From Streptomyces finlayi (GTDB lineage: Bacteria; Actinomycetota; Actinomycetes; Streptomycetales; Streptomycetaceae), in contig NZ_CP045702.1 in assembly GCF_014216315.1 (NCBI RefSeq), positions 248,001 through 312,000 on the forward strand: a DNA stretch of 64,000 nt, given 5' to 3'. Within the stretch, counting starts at the first letter, position 1. Each line of letters starts with the position of its first letter. Position numbers and translations under genes: made by a program. The notes under the pieces were generated by a model. It searched no databases, was not told where the DNA came from, and saw nothing but the letters and a program-made list of their open reading frames with translations. Of the stretch, positions 34,392 through 41,755 are shown one piece after another.

Positions 34392-34637
34392 GGTGGTGAC
34401 CTCCTGGACGGTCCGCCGGGCGCAGGGTGTTGGTGCGCAGGGCCGGCGTATTCGGCCGGCGGTTACGGAATCGGACTGCCCCAGCGGAATGCTGCGTCCT
34501 GTCCATGCCGCCGCTTTCCTGACGGCACCGAGCGGATTTCCCTGCCGCTCGGTTCTCACACATCGATCCTGCCGGACGACGACTCCACCGCATCTCCGCG
34601 GCTACCGTTGGAATGAATCGAGGAAGGGTGGACGACT
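34392..34637. other. Spacer upstream of the gmhB unit
   Basis: No gene is visible. It separates the leftward gmhB unit from a rightward start at 34638 and so should hold both promoters. Confidence 0.35.
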
Positions 34638-34842
34638 ATGGCCCAGAGCCTCCTCACAGCACTCGACGCACGGCATCGTCCCCGTAGCGCGACCGGCCGG
34701 GTTCTGGTTACCGGCGGGTTCACTTCGTCGACGGAGAGGTGACTGCCGGTGACGTGCTCGCCGAGCGAGCGGTGTCCGACGCCCTCGGCCATCTGTGGTG
34801 GCACTGGCGCCTGTCCACGGCGGGAAGGGCCGCCGCCCGGCG
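34638..34842 (+). pseudogene. Frameshifted small gene with a good start
   Basis: AGGAAGGG precedes the ATG at 34638, which opens AQSLLTALDARHRPRSATGR and stops at 34742. The next frame continues as protein-like sequence, VHFVDGEVTAGDVLAERAVS and DALGHLWWHWRLSTAG. One small indel near 34722 would join the two. I do not recognise the family. Confidence 0.35.
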
Positions 34843-34921
34843 CCGTCGGACGCCGATGGCGCGCGGGGCGGCGTCATCCACATGCCCACATGCCCACATG
34901 CCCACCTGTCCGCCACCCCGC

Positions 34922-35155
34922 CTACCCGGCGTCCCCCGCCGGCTCCGTGCCGCCGCCGGTGAGCCCTTCCGCGACGATCGCCATATGCCCCACGATCATC
35001 TCCACGTACTTGGTCTCGGCCATGGAGAAGGGAGACCGCTCCCCCGTTCGCAGCAGGGTCAGCGCGCCCCGTGCCGGTGTCTCGCCGGGCGTGGCGGCGA
35101 GCGGCACGGTAAGGAGTGAACTGACGTCGGCGCGGCCCATCAGCGGGGCCCCGTC
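34922..35155 (-). pseudogene. C-terminal half of a GAF-domain protein
   Basis: About 77 residues (RADVSSLLTVPLAATPGETP, GALTLLRTGERSPFSMAETK, VGHMAIVAEGLTGG) match the end of a GAF sensor domain like those of Streptomyces signalling proteins. The sequence stops being homologous at about 35156, exactly where an MFS remnant on the other strand begins. No start is present. Confidence 0.6.
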
Positions 35156-35158
35156 GGA

Positions 35159-35497
35159 CTCACGGTCCTGATCCCGCTCGTCATTCCCATGGCTGTGGTG
35201 GAGTCCCTCTGAGACACCGCCGGGGCCACCGTGCTCCAGACCGACCCGGCACCGGAGGTGCGGGGCCGCGTCCTTGGCGTGTGGCGGAGCCTGGGTACGG
35301 CATGGCGCCTCGCCGGTCCCCTGCTGCTGGGCCTCCTGCTGGAGTTCGCCGGGGCGCGTGCGGCCCTGGTCGCGGGCGGACTCGTGATCGCGGGAGCTGT
35401 CCTCTGCGGCGGACTGCGGCACCGCGCGGTGCCGCTGCGGGCCCCGGTCCCGGTCCCCGTACGGGCCCCGGTCGCAGCGTTCGCCAAGGCCTCCTGA
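35159..35497 (+). pseudogene. C-terminal remnant of an MFS transporter
   Basis: The frame reads LTVLIPLVIPMAVVESL, an in-frame TGA (35210-35212), then DTAGATVLQTDPAPEVRGRV, RSLGTAWRLAGPLLLGLLLE and ALVAGGLVIAGAVLC. The piece APEVRGRVLGVWRSL is the conserved cytoplasmic loop before helix 11 of an efflux-type MFS. The first two thirds of the gene are missing. Only the last two helices remain. Confidence 0.65.
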
Positions 35498-35578
35498 CAC
35501 GCATGACCACGGGATTCGGGGGAACCCAGGGAGCTGCGATCGCCGTCGGCACACATCGCCCGGGGAAGGTGACCGTTG

Positions 35579-36145
35579 ATGACTGAGAACGACGTGAGCA
35601 AGCGGAACGTACTGGCCATCGTCACCAATTACGGTGTCGAGCAGGACGAACTCATGGTCCCCGTGGAGCACCTGCGCGGCTGGGGCGCCCAGGTCGACAT
35701 CGCCGCCACGTCGACGGACGGCATAGAGACGCTCGTCGGCGACAAGAACCCGGGAAAGACGGTCCGCCCCGATCTGACGCTGGCGGACGCCGACCCGGCA
35801 CGCTACGACCTGCTGCTCGTGCCAGGCGGCACCCTGAACGCCGACACGCTCCGGCTGCAGGGTCCCACCACCGATATCGTCCGGGCCTTCACCGAGTCCG
35901 GCCGCCCCGTCGCGGCGATCTGCCACGGGCCCTGGGCCCTCGTCGAAGCGGGCGTGCTCGAAGGGAAGCGGCTCACCTCCTACGCCTCGCTCAGGACCGA
36001 CATCGGCAACGCGGGAGGCGACTGGACCGACGAACCGGTCGTCGTCGACGACAGCAACGGCTGGAAGCTCATCACCTCACGCAAGCCCGGCGACCTGGAG
36101 CCCTTCGTACGGGAGATCGACGAGGCGCTCGCCGTCCAGCAGTAG
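35579..36145 (+). CDS. PfpI/DJ-1-type class I glutamine amidotransferase-like protein
   Basis: A 188-residue DJ-1/PfpI fold protein. LAIVTNYGVEQDELMVPVEH has the conserved acidic residue, and PVAAICHGPWALVEAGVLEG contains the nucleophile elbow with Cys and following His; DEPVVVDDSNGWKLITSRKPGDL is the usual C-terminal region. Relatives are protein deglycases, glyoxalase III or stress chaperones; the exact reaction is open. GAAGGTG precedes the ATG at 35579. The same fold is fused at the end of the catalase 4 kb away. Confidence 0.88.
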   Translation: MTENDVSKRNVLAIVTNYGVEQDELMVPVEHLRGWGAQVDIAATSTDGIETLVGDKNPGKTVRPDLTLADADPARYDLLLVPGGTLNADTLRLQGPTTDIVRAFTESGRPVAAICHGPWALVEAGVLEGKRLTSYASLRTDIGNAGGDWTDEPVVVDDSNGWKLITSRKPGDLEPFVREIDEALAVQQ

Positions 36146-36427
36146 CCGGGCACGTTCACACGGGACCGAGCGGGTCGCCGAGACGGCGGAACAGGAAGAG
36201 CGGACCACGGACCGGTGGCCGGCACCGGCCGGGGCCCCGGATAGCCCAACCGGGGCCCGGACCAGTACGGACGGCATGTCGCGGGCCCGCCCGGCAGAGC
36301 TCCACCTACTGTCTCCCGGACGGGCCCAGGACCGCGGGCGGCGTAACGGAGACTCTCTGCCGCGCGGGCCCCTTCGACGGCCGCCGACCCGAGGCAGCCG
36401 TGCCGCAGGCCCCGGAGGATCCGCAGA
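36146..36427. other. GC-rich spacer with imperfect hairpins
   Basis: Near 36218-36262 the GGGGCCCCGG/CCGGGGCCCGG segments can fold back on each other and may end transcription of the PfpI-type gene. No gene is visible. Confidence 0.3.
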
Positions 36428-37684
36428 GTGCCCGAAGTCACCGACCCCTTGCTGAACCTCGTCCGGCGGCACAAGGAACCGGTGGTCGTGCAGACGGTCC
36501 GGTCGACCGTTGCCGCCGTGATCTCCTACGTCGTCGCCCTGATGCTGAGCAGTGAGGCGGCGCCGCTCACCGCGCCGCTGACGGCGCTGCTCGTCGTCCA
36601 GGTCACCCTCTACTCCACGCTCACCACGAGCATGCGCAGGGTGAACGCGGTGGTGGCCGGTGTGGTCATCGCCATCGGCTTCAGTTCACTGGTGGGGCTG
36701 AGCTGGTGGAGTCTGGGCCTGATCATCCTCGCGTCGCTGACGCTCGGCCGCTTCGTGCGGGCCGGTGAGTTCGTCCCCGAAGTGGCGATCAGCGCGATGC
36801 TGGTGCTGGGCGTGACACGCGTGACCGAGACGGCCTGGGACCGGGTGCTCGAAACGCTCATCGGCGCGGTGGTCGGCTTGCTGTTCAACGTGCTGTTCGC
36901 ACCGCCTGTCTGGGTGCAGCCGGCCAGCGAGGCCATCGAGCATCTCGCGGGCCGCATGCGGCGGTTGCTGCTCTGCCTCAGTGACGAGGTGGTCGGCCAC
37001 ACCAGCGTGGCGGTGGCCGCCGACCGCCTGCACGAGGCACGCCGGCTGGATCACGACATCGTGCAGGTGGACGCGTCGCTGCGGCAGGCGGAGGACAGCC
37101 TCCGGCTCAACCCGCGCGTCAAGGAGGGCATGCTCTTCCGGGTCGTCCTGCGGACCGGCCTCGATACCCTGGAGATCTGCGCGGTCGTCCTGCGCACCGT
37201 GTGCCGCACCCTCACCGATCTCGCCAAGGCGCGGACCGGCGAACCGCTCTTCCAGCCCGAGACCTCCGCCGCCCTCCATGAACTCCTCTCCCATATGGCC
37301 CTCGCCGTCGAGAGCTTCGCCGAACTCATCACCACTCAGGTCAGTGTCAGCGCCGACGCGGCGGAGGTCCGGCTGCTCAATGAGCTCGCCGCCAGCCGCG
37401 AGAGCCGGGAGACCGCCGCCTTCCTGCTGCTCGGCGGCGTACAGCAGCATCCGCGCCAGTGGCAGTTGCACGGGGCGCTGCTGGCCGAGGTCGACCGGAT
37501 TCTGGACGAGCTGGACGTGGAGAAGCGGTCGGCCCGGCTCGTGGAGGAGCTGGACCGTCAGTCCCGCGAACAGCGGGAGAGGTATCCGCTGGTGGACAAG
37601 CTCCGGGGCCGGTTGCGTGTCGGCCGCACACGTCCGGGCGCCGACGGGGCGGCCGACCTGACCGACGAGCGCGACCAGGACTGA
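36428..37684 (+). CDS. FUSC-like aromatic-acid exporter family membrane protein
   Basis: A 418-residue protein with six helices in the first 165 residues (VVVQTVRSTVAAVISYVVAL, TAPLTALLVVQVTLYSTLTT, LIGAVVGLLFNVLF) and a long cytoplasmic helical domain (about 170-400) ending in a charged tail. LTALLVVQVTLYSTLTTSMRR resembles the conserved FUSC loop. Relatives (AaeB, YhfK type) export aromatic acids or relieve membrane stress; the substrate is unknown. The GTG at 36428 has CGGAGGAT about 9 bp upstream. It is monocistronic. Confidence 0.82.
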   Translation: MPEVTDPLLNLVRRHKEPVVVQTVRSTVAAVISYVVALMLSSEAAPLTAPLTALLVVQVTLYSTLTTSMRRVNAVVAGVVIAIGFSSLVGLSWWSLGLIILASLTLGRFVRAGEFVPEVAISAMLVLGVTRVTETAWDRVLETLIGAVVGLLFNVLFAPPVWVQPASEAIEHLAGRMRRLLLCLSDEVVGHTSVAVAADRLHEARRLDHDIVQVDASLRQAEDSLRLNPRVKEGMLFRVVLRTGLDTLEICAVVLRTVCRTLTDLAKARTGEPLFQPETSAALHELLSHMALAVESFAELITTQVSVSADAAEVRLLNELAASRESRETAAFLLLGGVQQHPRQWQLHGALLAEVDRILDELDVEKRSARLVEELDRQSREQRERYPLVDKLRGRLRVGRTRPGADGAADLTDERDQD

Positions 37685-37714
37685 CGCCGCGCCCGCCGTC
37701 CACCGGCGGGAGCG

Positions 37715-38095
37715 TCAGGGACCGCAGAGGTCGGCGACGAGTCCGGGATCACGCATACCGGGCAGCGCATAGCCCTCGGCCTCGTCCCAGGGGACGTCGA
37801 GGTCGTCCGAATGGACCCGCCACTCCGCGCCCTCGACGGCGCGGCGCAGTCCGGTCACCGAATCGAGCACGCAGACGATCACCGGCAGGAGCCGCCCCGG
37901 GTCGCGCGGCAGTTTCGTGGAGCCCGCGAGGATCTGGTCCGCGTCGGCTTCGTCCGGCGCGTAGAGGTACAGGGACTCCTCGTCCCCGTAGGGGAACGCT
38001 GCCGTGTGGGCGGCGACGATGCGGTCGACGGAGGCGGCCTCCGACTCGGTCAGCGGCTGCTCGCGGCGGGCACTGCAGTAGAGGGAAACACTCAT
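37715..38095 (-). CDS. Conserved hypothetical protein, 126 residues
   Basis: A small acidic soluble protein: SVSLYCSARREQPLTESEAA, then FPYGDEESLYLYAPD, DQILAGSTKLP, LLPVIVCVLDSVTGLRRAVE and WRVHSDDLDVPWDEAEG. It looks like the Streptomyces proteins of unknown role found as single genes. No signal or metal motif is seen. The start at 38095 lacks a strong ribosome site. Confidence 0.6.
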   Translation of the reverse strand: MSVSLYCSARREQPLTESEAASVDRIVAAHTAAFPYGDEESLYLYAPDEADADQILAGSTKLPRDPGRLLPVIVCVLDSVTGLRRAVEGAEWRVHSDDLDVPWDEAEGYALPGMRDPGLVADLCGP

Positions 38096-38249
38096 GACGT
38101 GAGCGTACGGCGGGGGTCCGACAATGCCGCCCGCCCCTCGGGGCCGCCGGTGGCGTGAAGGCGCGGCGGCAGCCTCGTGGAGAGATCTCACGCATTTTGT
38201 TACCGGGGGTAGGCCCGCACACCGCTCTTGTTGTACCTTCCGCCTAACA

Positions 38250-38276
38250 GCTTGCTAGACGCGGTGTCTAACAAGC
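38250..38276 (+). promoter_or_regulatory. TetR-like palindrome before the AurF-like gene
   Basis: GCTTGCTAGAC (38250-38260) and GTCTAACAAGC (38266-38276) match as inverted arms at 10 of 11 positions around GCGGT. Size, spacing and position 100 bp before the start codon suit a TetR-family operator. No TetR gene occurs in the window, so the regulator is probably elsewhere. Confidence 0.6.
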
Positions 38277-38375
38277 GTCGTTGGCGCGCGGCGGCCATCG
38301 CTCCCCCGAGCGGGCACACGGGGGACGAAACGGCGGCCGGCATCGGGTGGACCTCTCGATTCAAGGAGCCGCAGC

Positions 38376-39290
38376 ATGTCAAGCAGCACACTTCGGCCGG
38401 AGGAACAGGACCGGCTCCAGGAGCAGGACGTCGCACGGAGGCTGCTCGACTCGTCCGCGAGACTGTCGTACGACCCGGCCACCGAGGTGGACTGGGACAC
38501 TCCGCTGGACAAGGACTTCCACGGGGCGAGTCCCGAGTGGAGCACGCTGTACGGAACGGCCTACTGGCAGGAGCTGAGCGAGGCCCAGCGCAAGGAGCTG
38601 ACCCGTCAGGAGGCGGCGTCGGTGGCCAGCACGGGCATCTGGTTCGAGATGATCCTGCAGCAGATGGTGCTCCGCGACATCTACACCAAGGACCCGACCG
38701 ACGCGGACTTCCAGTGGGCGCTGACCGAGATCGCCGACGAGTGCAGGCACTCCATCATGTTCGCCAGGGGGGCCGCCAAGCTGGGAGCCCCCGCCTACAA
38801 GCCCCGCCGGGCGGTCATCGAACTGGGCAGGGCCTTCAAGACACTTGCCTTCGGTGAGGCCGCGTACGCCGCGATCCTCGTCGCCGAGGAAGTCCTCGAC
38901 GTCATGCAGCGTGACTGGATGCGTGACGAGAGGGTCGTGCCGTTCGTCCGGACGATCAACAACATCCATGTCGTGGAGGAATCCAGGCACATGAAGTTCG
39001 CCCGCGACGAGACCCGCAAGCGGCTCCGCCGCGCGGGCCCGGTGCGCAGGCAGCTCAACGCCCTCGTGATCGCGATCGCCTCGTACTTCATCGTCACCAG
39101 CATGGTGAACCGGGGTGTCTACGCGAACGCCGGGCTCGACACCGAGCGTGCCCTGACCGAGGCGGCGGCGAACGAGCACCACCGGTCCCTGATGCGTTCC
39201 AGCTGCGCCGGCCTCATGGAGTTCCTGTCCTCGGCCCGTCTCCTCACCGGACCCGCGCTGTTCTTCTACAAGCGCGCCAACCTCATCTGA
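38376..39290 (+). CDS. AurF-like diiron oxygenase
   Basis: A 304-residue ferritin-fold diiron protein of the p-aminobenzoate N-oxygenase (AurF) family. Ligand motifs are EIADECRHSIMF and HVVEESRHMKFARDE (two ExxxH helices), with further ligand Glu residues expected in RQEAASVASTGIWFEMIL and AYAAILVAEEVLDV. The C-terminal half has hydrophobic helices (LNALVIAIASYFIVTSMVNRG), so it may touch the membrane and act on lipids rather than on small aromatics. The electron donor is probably the ferredoxin-reductase fusion encoded next. The ATG at 38376 follows AAGGAG (38365-38370) about 5 bp upstream. Confidence 0.83.
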   Translation: MSSSTLRPEEQDRLQEQDVARRLLDSSARLSYDPATEVDWDTPLDKDFHGASPEWSTLYGTAYWQELSEAQRKELTRQEAASVASTGIWFEMILQQMVLRDIYTKDPTDADFQWALTEIADECRHSIMFARGAAKLGAPAYKPRRAVIELGRAFKTLAFGEAAYAAILVAEEVLDVMQRDWMRDERVVPFVRTINNIHVVEESRHMKFARDETRKRLRRAGPVRRQLNALVIAIASYFIVTSMVNRGVYANAGLDTERALTEAAANEHHRSLMRSSCAGLMEFLSSARLLTGPALFFYKRANLI

Positions 39291-39369
39291 CCCGAGATCC
39301 GAACCCCGAGATCCGAACCCCGAGATCCGGACCCGGCGATCCGAACCCGGAGACCGGGCCCCGAGATCT
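39291..39369 (+). repeat. 14-bp tandem repeats after the oxygenase stop codon
   Basis: The unit CCCGAGATCCGAAC begins right after the TGA and recurs about five and a half times (39291, 39305, 39319, 39333, 39347, 39361). The first two copies are identical and the later ones carry increasing changes. It fills most of the space between two genes of a probable operon. Confidence 0.85.
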
Positions 39370-39408
39370 CATCCGAGCCGATCGCCCGACCGGAGCAGAG
39401 CCGACGCC

Positions 39409-41067
39409 ATGACCTACGCCATCACCCAGACCTGCTGCAGCGATGCCACCTGCATCTCCGTGTGCCCGGTCAACTGCATCCATCCCACCCCTCAGGAGCG
39501 GGAGTTCGGCAGCACGGAGATGCTGTACATCGACCCGAAGACCTGCATCGACTGCGGTGCCTGCGCCGACGCCTGCCCGGTCGACGCGATCTTCCCGGTG
39601 GACAGCCTCCACGTGGCGCAGCAGGAGTACGCCGCCATCAACGCGGACTACTTCACGGACGACGAGCCGGGACCGCCGGACGTGGGACCGAACTTCCACG
39701 CCTGGGGCGAGCCGAGTTTCGAACGCGGTGTGCCCTGCGACTTCGCGCCGATCCGGGTGGCGATCGTCGGCACCGGCCCGGCCGGTATGTACGCCGCCGA
39801 GGACCTGCTGCTGCACACCAACGCCGAAGTGACCCTGGTCGACCGGCTTCCGGTGGCCGGGGGCCTCATCCGGTACGGGGTCGCGCCGGACCATCCCGCG
39901 ACGAAGAAGGTCGGCGACACCTTCGCACGCTTCCACGCCCACCCCCGGGCGCGGATGGTCCTCGGTGTGGAAGTGGGCAAGGACATCACCGCGCAGGAAC
40001 TCGCCGCGCATCACGACGCCGTCATCTACGCGGTGGGCGCCTCCGCTGACCGCCGGCTCGGCGTCGGCGGCGAGGATCTGCGGGGCAGCATCGCGGCCAC
40101 CACGTTCGTGGCCTGGTACAACGCCCACCCCGAGGTCGCGGCGGACGCCGTCGACCTCTCGGGCGAGCGGGTGGTCGTGGTCGGCAACGGCAACGTCGCG
40201 GTCGACGTGGCCCGCATCCTCGCCACGGATCCCGAGACGCTGGCCGGCTCCGACATCGCCGACCACGCACTCGCCGCCCTGCGTGCCTCGAAGGTGCGCG
40301 AGGTGGTCCTGCTCGGCCGCCGTGGGCCCGAGGACGCCGCCTACACCTCGTCCGAACTGCTCGCCCTCAAGCATCTCCCGGGTGTGGAACTCGTCGTCGA
40401 CGACCACGATCCGCGTACCGGCGCGACGATCGACAGCGCCTCGCCCACGGTGAAGGCCCATAGGAAAGCCTCGCTGCTGCGGGACGTGACGCGGCGGACG
40501 GTCGACTGGTCGCGCACTCCGGACGCGGGTCGCCGTATCGTCCTGCGCTTCCACTCCTCGACCGTGGAGGTACTCGGCACGGACTCCGTCCGGGCCGCGC
40601 GGGTGACGGGAGTCGCAAGCGACCTGGAGATATCCGCGGGCATGCTGCTGCGGGCCGTCGGGTATCGCGGGGTGCCCGTGCCGGGCCTGCCGTTCGACGA
40701 GACGACGGCGACCGTCCCGCACGAGGGCGGCCGGGTGACCGGGCAGCCGGGCACGTACGTCGTCGGCTGGATCAAGCGCGGGCCTTCGGGCGGCATCGGC
40801 GCCAACCGCACCTGCGCCGCGGAGACCGTCGGCACGCTCCTCGCCGACGCCTTCGGCGGCGCCCTGCCGGCACCGGTCCGGACAGGGACGGCGTTCCGCC
40901 GCCTCGTCCGCAACCGCACCCGCCGGCTGATCGACGCCCGCGGCCTCGCGGCGATCGACAAGGCCGAGCTGGCACGCGGCAGGGACCAGGGGCGGACGCG
41001 CGCCAAGTTCGCCACCGTGCCCGAGCTGGTGGCGGCGGCGAAGGGCGGGCGCTGGACGAGATGCTGA
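39409..41067 (+). CDS. Ferredoxin fused to ferredoxin-NADP reductase (FprB type)
   Basis: A 552-residue electron-transfer fusion. Residues 1-80 are a 7Fe-type bacterial ferredoxin: CCSDATCISVCPVNCIHPTP and IDCGACADACPVDAIFP. Residues about 115-552 are an adrenodoxin-reductase-like FNR: AIVGTGPAGMYAAEDLL (FAD), PVAGGLIRYGVAPDHP, VVVVGNGNVAVDVARILA (NADPH), and YVVGWIKRGPSGGIGANR at the flavin end. It takes electrons from NADPH through FAD to the iron-sulfur clusters. It follows the AurF-like gene by 118 bp on the same strand and is the obvious reductase for it. Confidence 0.92.
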   Translation: MTYAITQTCCSDATCISVCPVNCIHPTPQEREFGSTEMLYIDPKTCIDCGACADACPVDAIFPVDSLHVAQQEYAAINADYFTDDEPGPPDVGPNFHAWGEPSFERGVPCDFAPIRVAIVGTGPAGMYAAEDLLLHTNAEVTLVDRLPVAGGLIRYGVAPDHPATKKVGDTFARFHAHPRARMVLGVEVGKDITAQELAAHHDAVIYAVGASADRRLGVGGEDLRGSIAATTFVAWYNAHPEVAADAVDLSGERVVVVGNGNVAVDVARILATDPETLAGSDIADHALAALRASKVREVVLLGRRGPEDAAYTSSELLALKHLPGVELVVDDHDPRTGATIDSASPTVKAHRKASLLRDVTRRTVDWSRTPDAGRRIVLRFHSSTVEVLGTDSVRAARVTGVASDLEISAGMLLRAVGYRGVPVPGLPFDETTATVPHEGGRVTGQPGTYVVGWIKRGPSGGIGANRTCAAETVGTLLADAFGGALPAPVRTGTAFRRLVRNRTRRLIDARGLAAIDKAELARGRDQGRTRAKFATVPELVAAAKGGRWTRC

Positions 41068-41134
41068 GGCGCTGCGCCTGCGCGGCGGAGCCAGGTCACC
41101 GGGCCGTGAGGCGCCGATCACCTAGACTCGCCGG

Positions 41135-41755
41135 ATGGCGAAGTACTTCGACGTGCACCCCGAGAATCCTCAGCGGCGCACCATCAGCAGCGTGGCCGAC
41201 AGTATCCGTTCCGGCGCACTCGTCGCGTATCCGACGGATTCCTGTTACGCGCTGGGGTGTCAGCTGGGCAGCCGTGACGGGATCGGCCGCATCCGGTCGA
41301 TCCGTGACCTCGACGACCGGCATCACTTCACCCTCGTCTGCGAGAACTTCGCCCAGCTGGGCCGGTTCGTGCAGGTGGACAACGATGTGTTCCGGGCCAT
41401 CAAGGCCGCCACACCCGGCAGTTACACCTTCATCCTCCCGGCGACGAAGGAGGTGCCGCGCCAGCTGATGCATCCGAAGAAGAAGACGGTCGGCGTACGC
41501 ATCCCGGACCACGCCGTCGTGCAGGCGCTCCTCGCGGAACTCGGTGAGCCGATCCTGTCCAGCACCCTGCTCCTGCCGGACGAGGACGAGCCGCTGACCC
41601 AGGGCTGGGAGATCAAGGAGCGGCTCGACCACGTGGTGGACGTCGTCGTCGACTCGGGCGACTGCGGCACCGAGCCGACCACGGTCATCGACTTCTCCGG
41701 CGGCGAACCGGAGATCATCCGCAGGGGGGCGGGCGACCCTACGCGGTTCGAGTAG
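41135..41755 (+). CDS. Sua5/YciO/YrdC-domain protein (TsaC-like)
   Basis: A 206-residue YrdC-domain protein. SIRSGALVAYPTDSCYALGC, RIRSIRDLDDRHHFTLVC, PGSYTFILPATKEVPRQL and KKTVGVRIPDHAVVQALL follow the family order. The fold makes threonylcarbamoyl-adenylate for the t6A modification of tRNA; this subgroup resembles YciO, which is weaker in that reaction. The ATG at 41135 was chosen from the family length. Its 3' end overlaps the convergent hydrolase gene by 17 bp. Confidence 0.85.
   Translation: MAKYFDVHPENPQRRTISSVADSIRSGALVAYPTDSCYALGCQLGSRDGIGRIRSIRDLDDRHHFTLVCENFAQLGRFVQVDNDVFRAIKAATPGSYTFILPATKEVPRQLMHPKKKTVGVRIPDHAVVQALLAELGEPILSSTLLLPDEDEPLTQGWEIKERLDHVVDVVVDSGDCGTEPTTVIDFSGGEPEIIRRGAGDPTRFE

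Noticed and set aside
35576..35578. TTG start one codon upstream of the PfpI-type ATG
   Set aside because: The ATG at 35579 is better spaced from GAAGGTG and is the stronger start codon.
39291..39369. CRISPR-like array
   Set aside because: The units are contiguous 14-bp tandem repeats without spacers, and no cas genes are near.
39283..41121. 612-residue frame antisense to the ferredoxin-FNR gene
   Set aside because: Antisense shadow; the plus-strand gene has complete family motifs.
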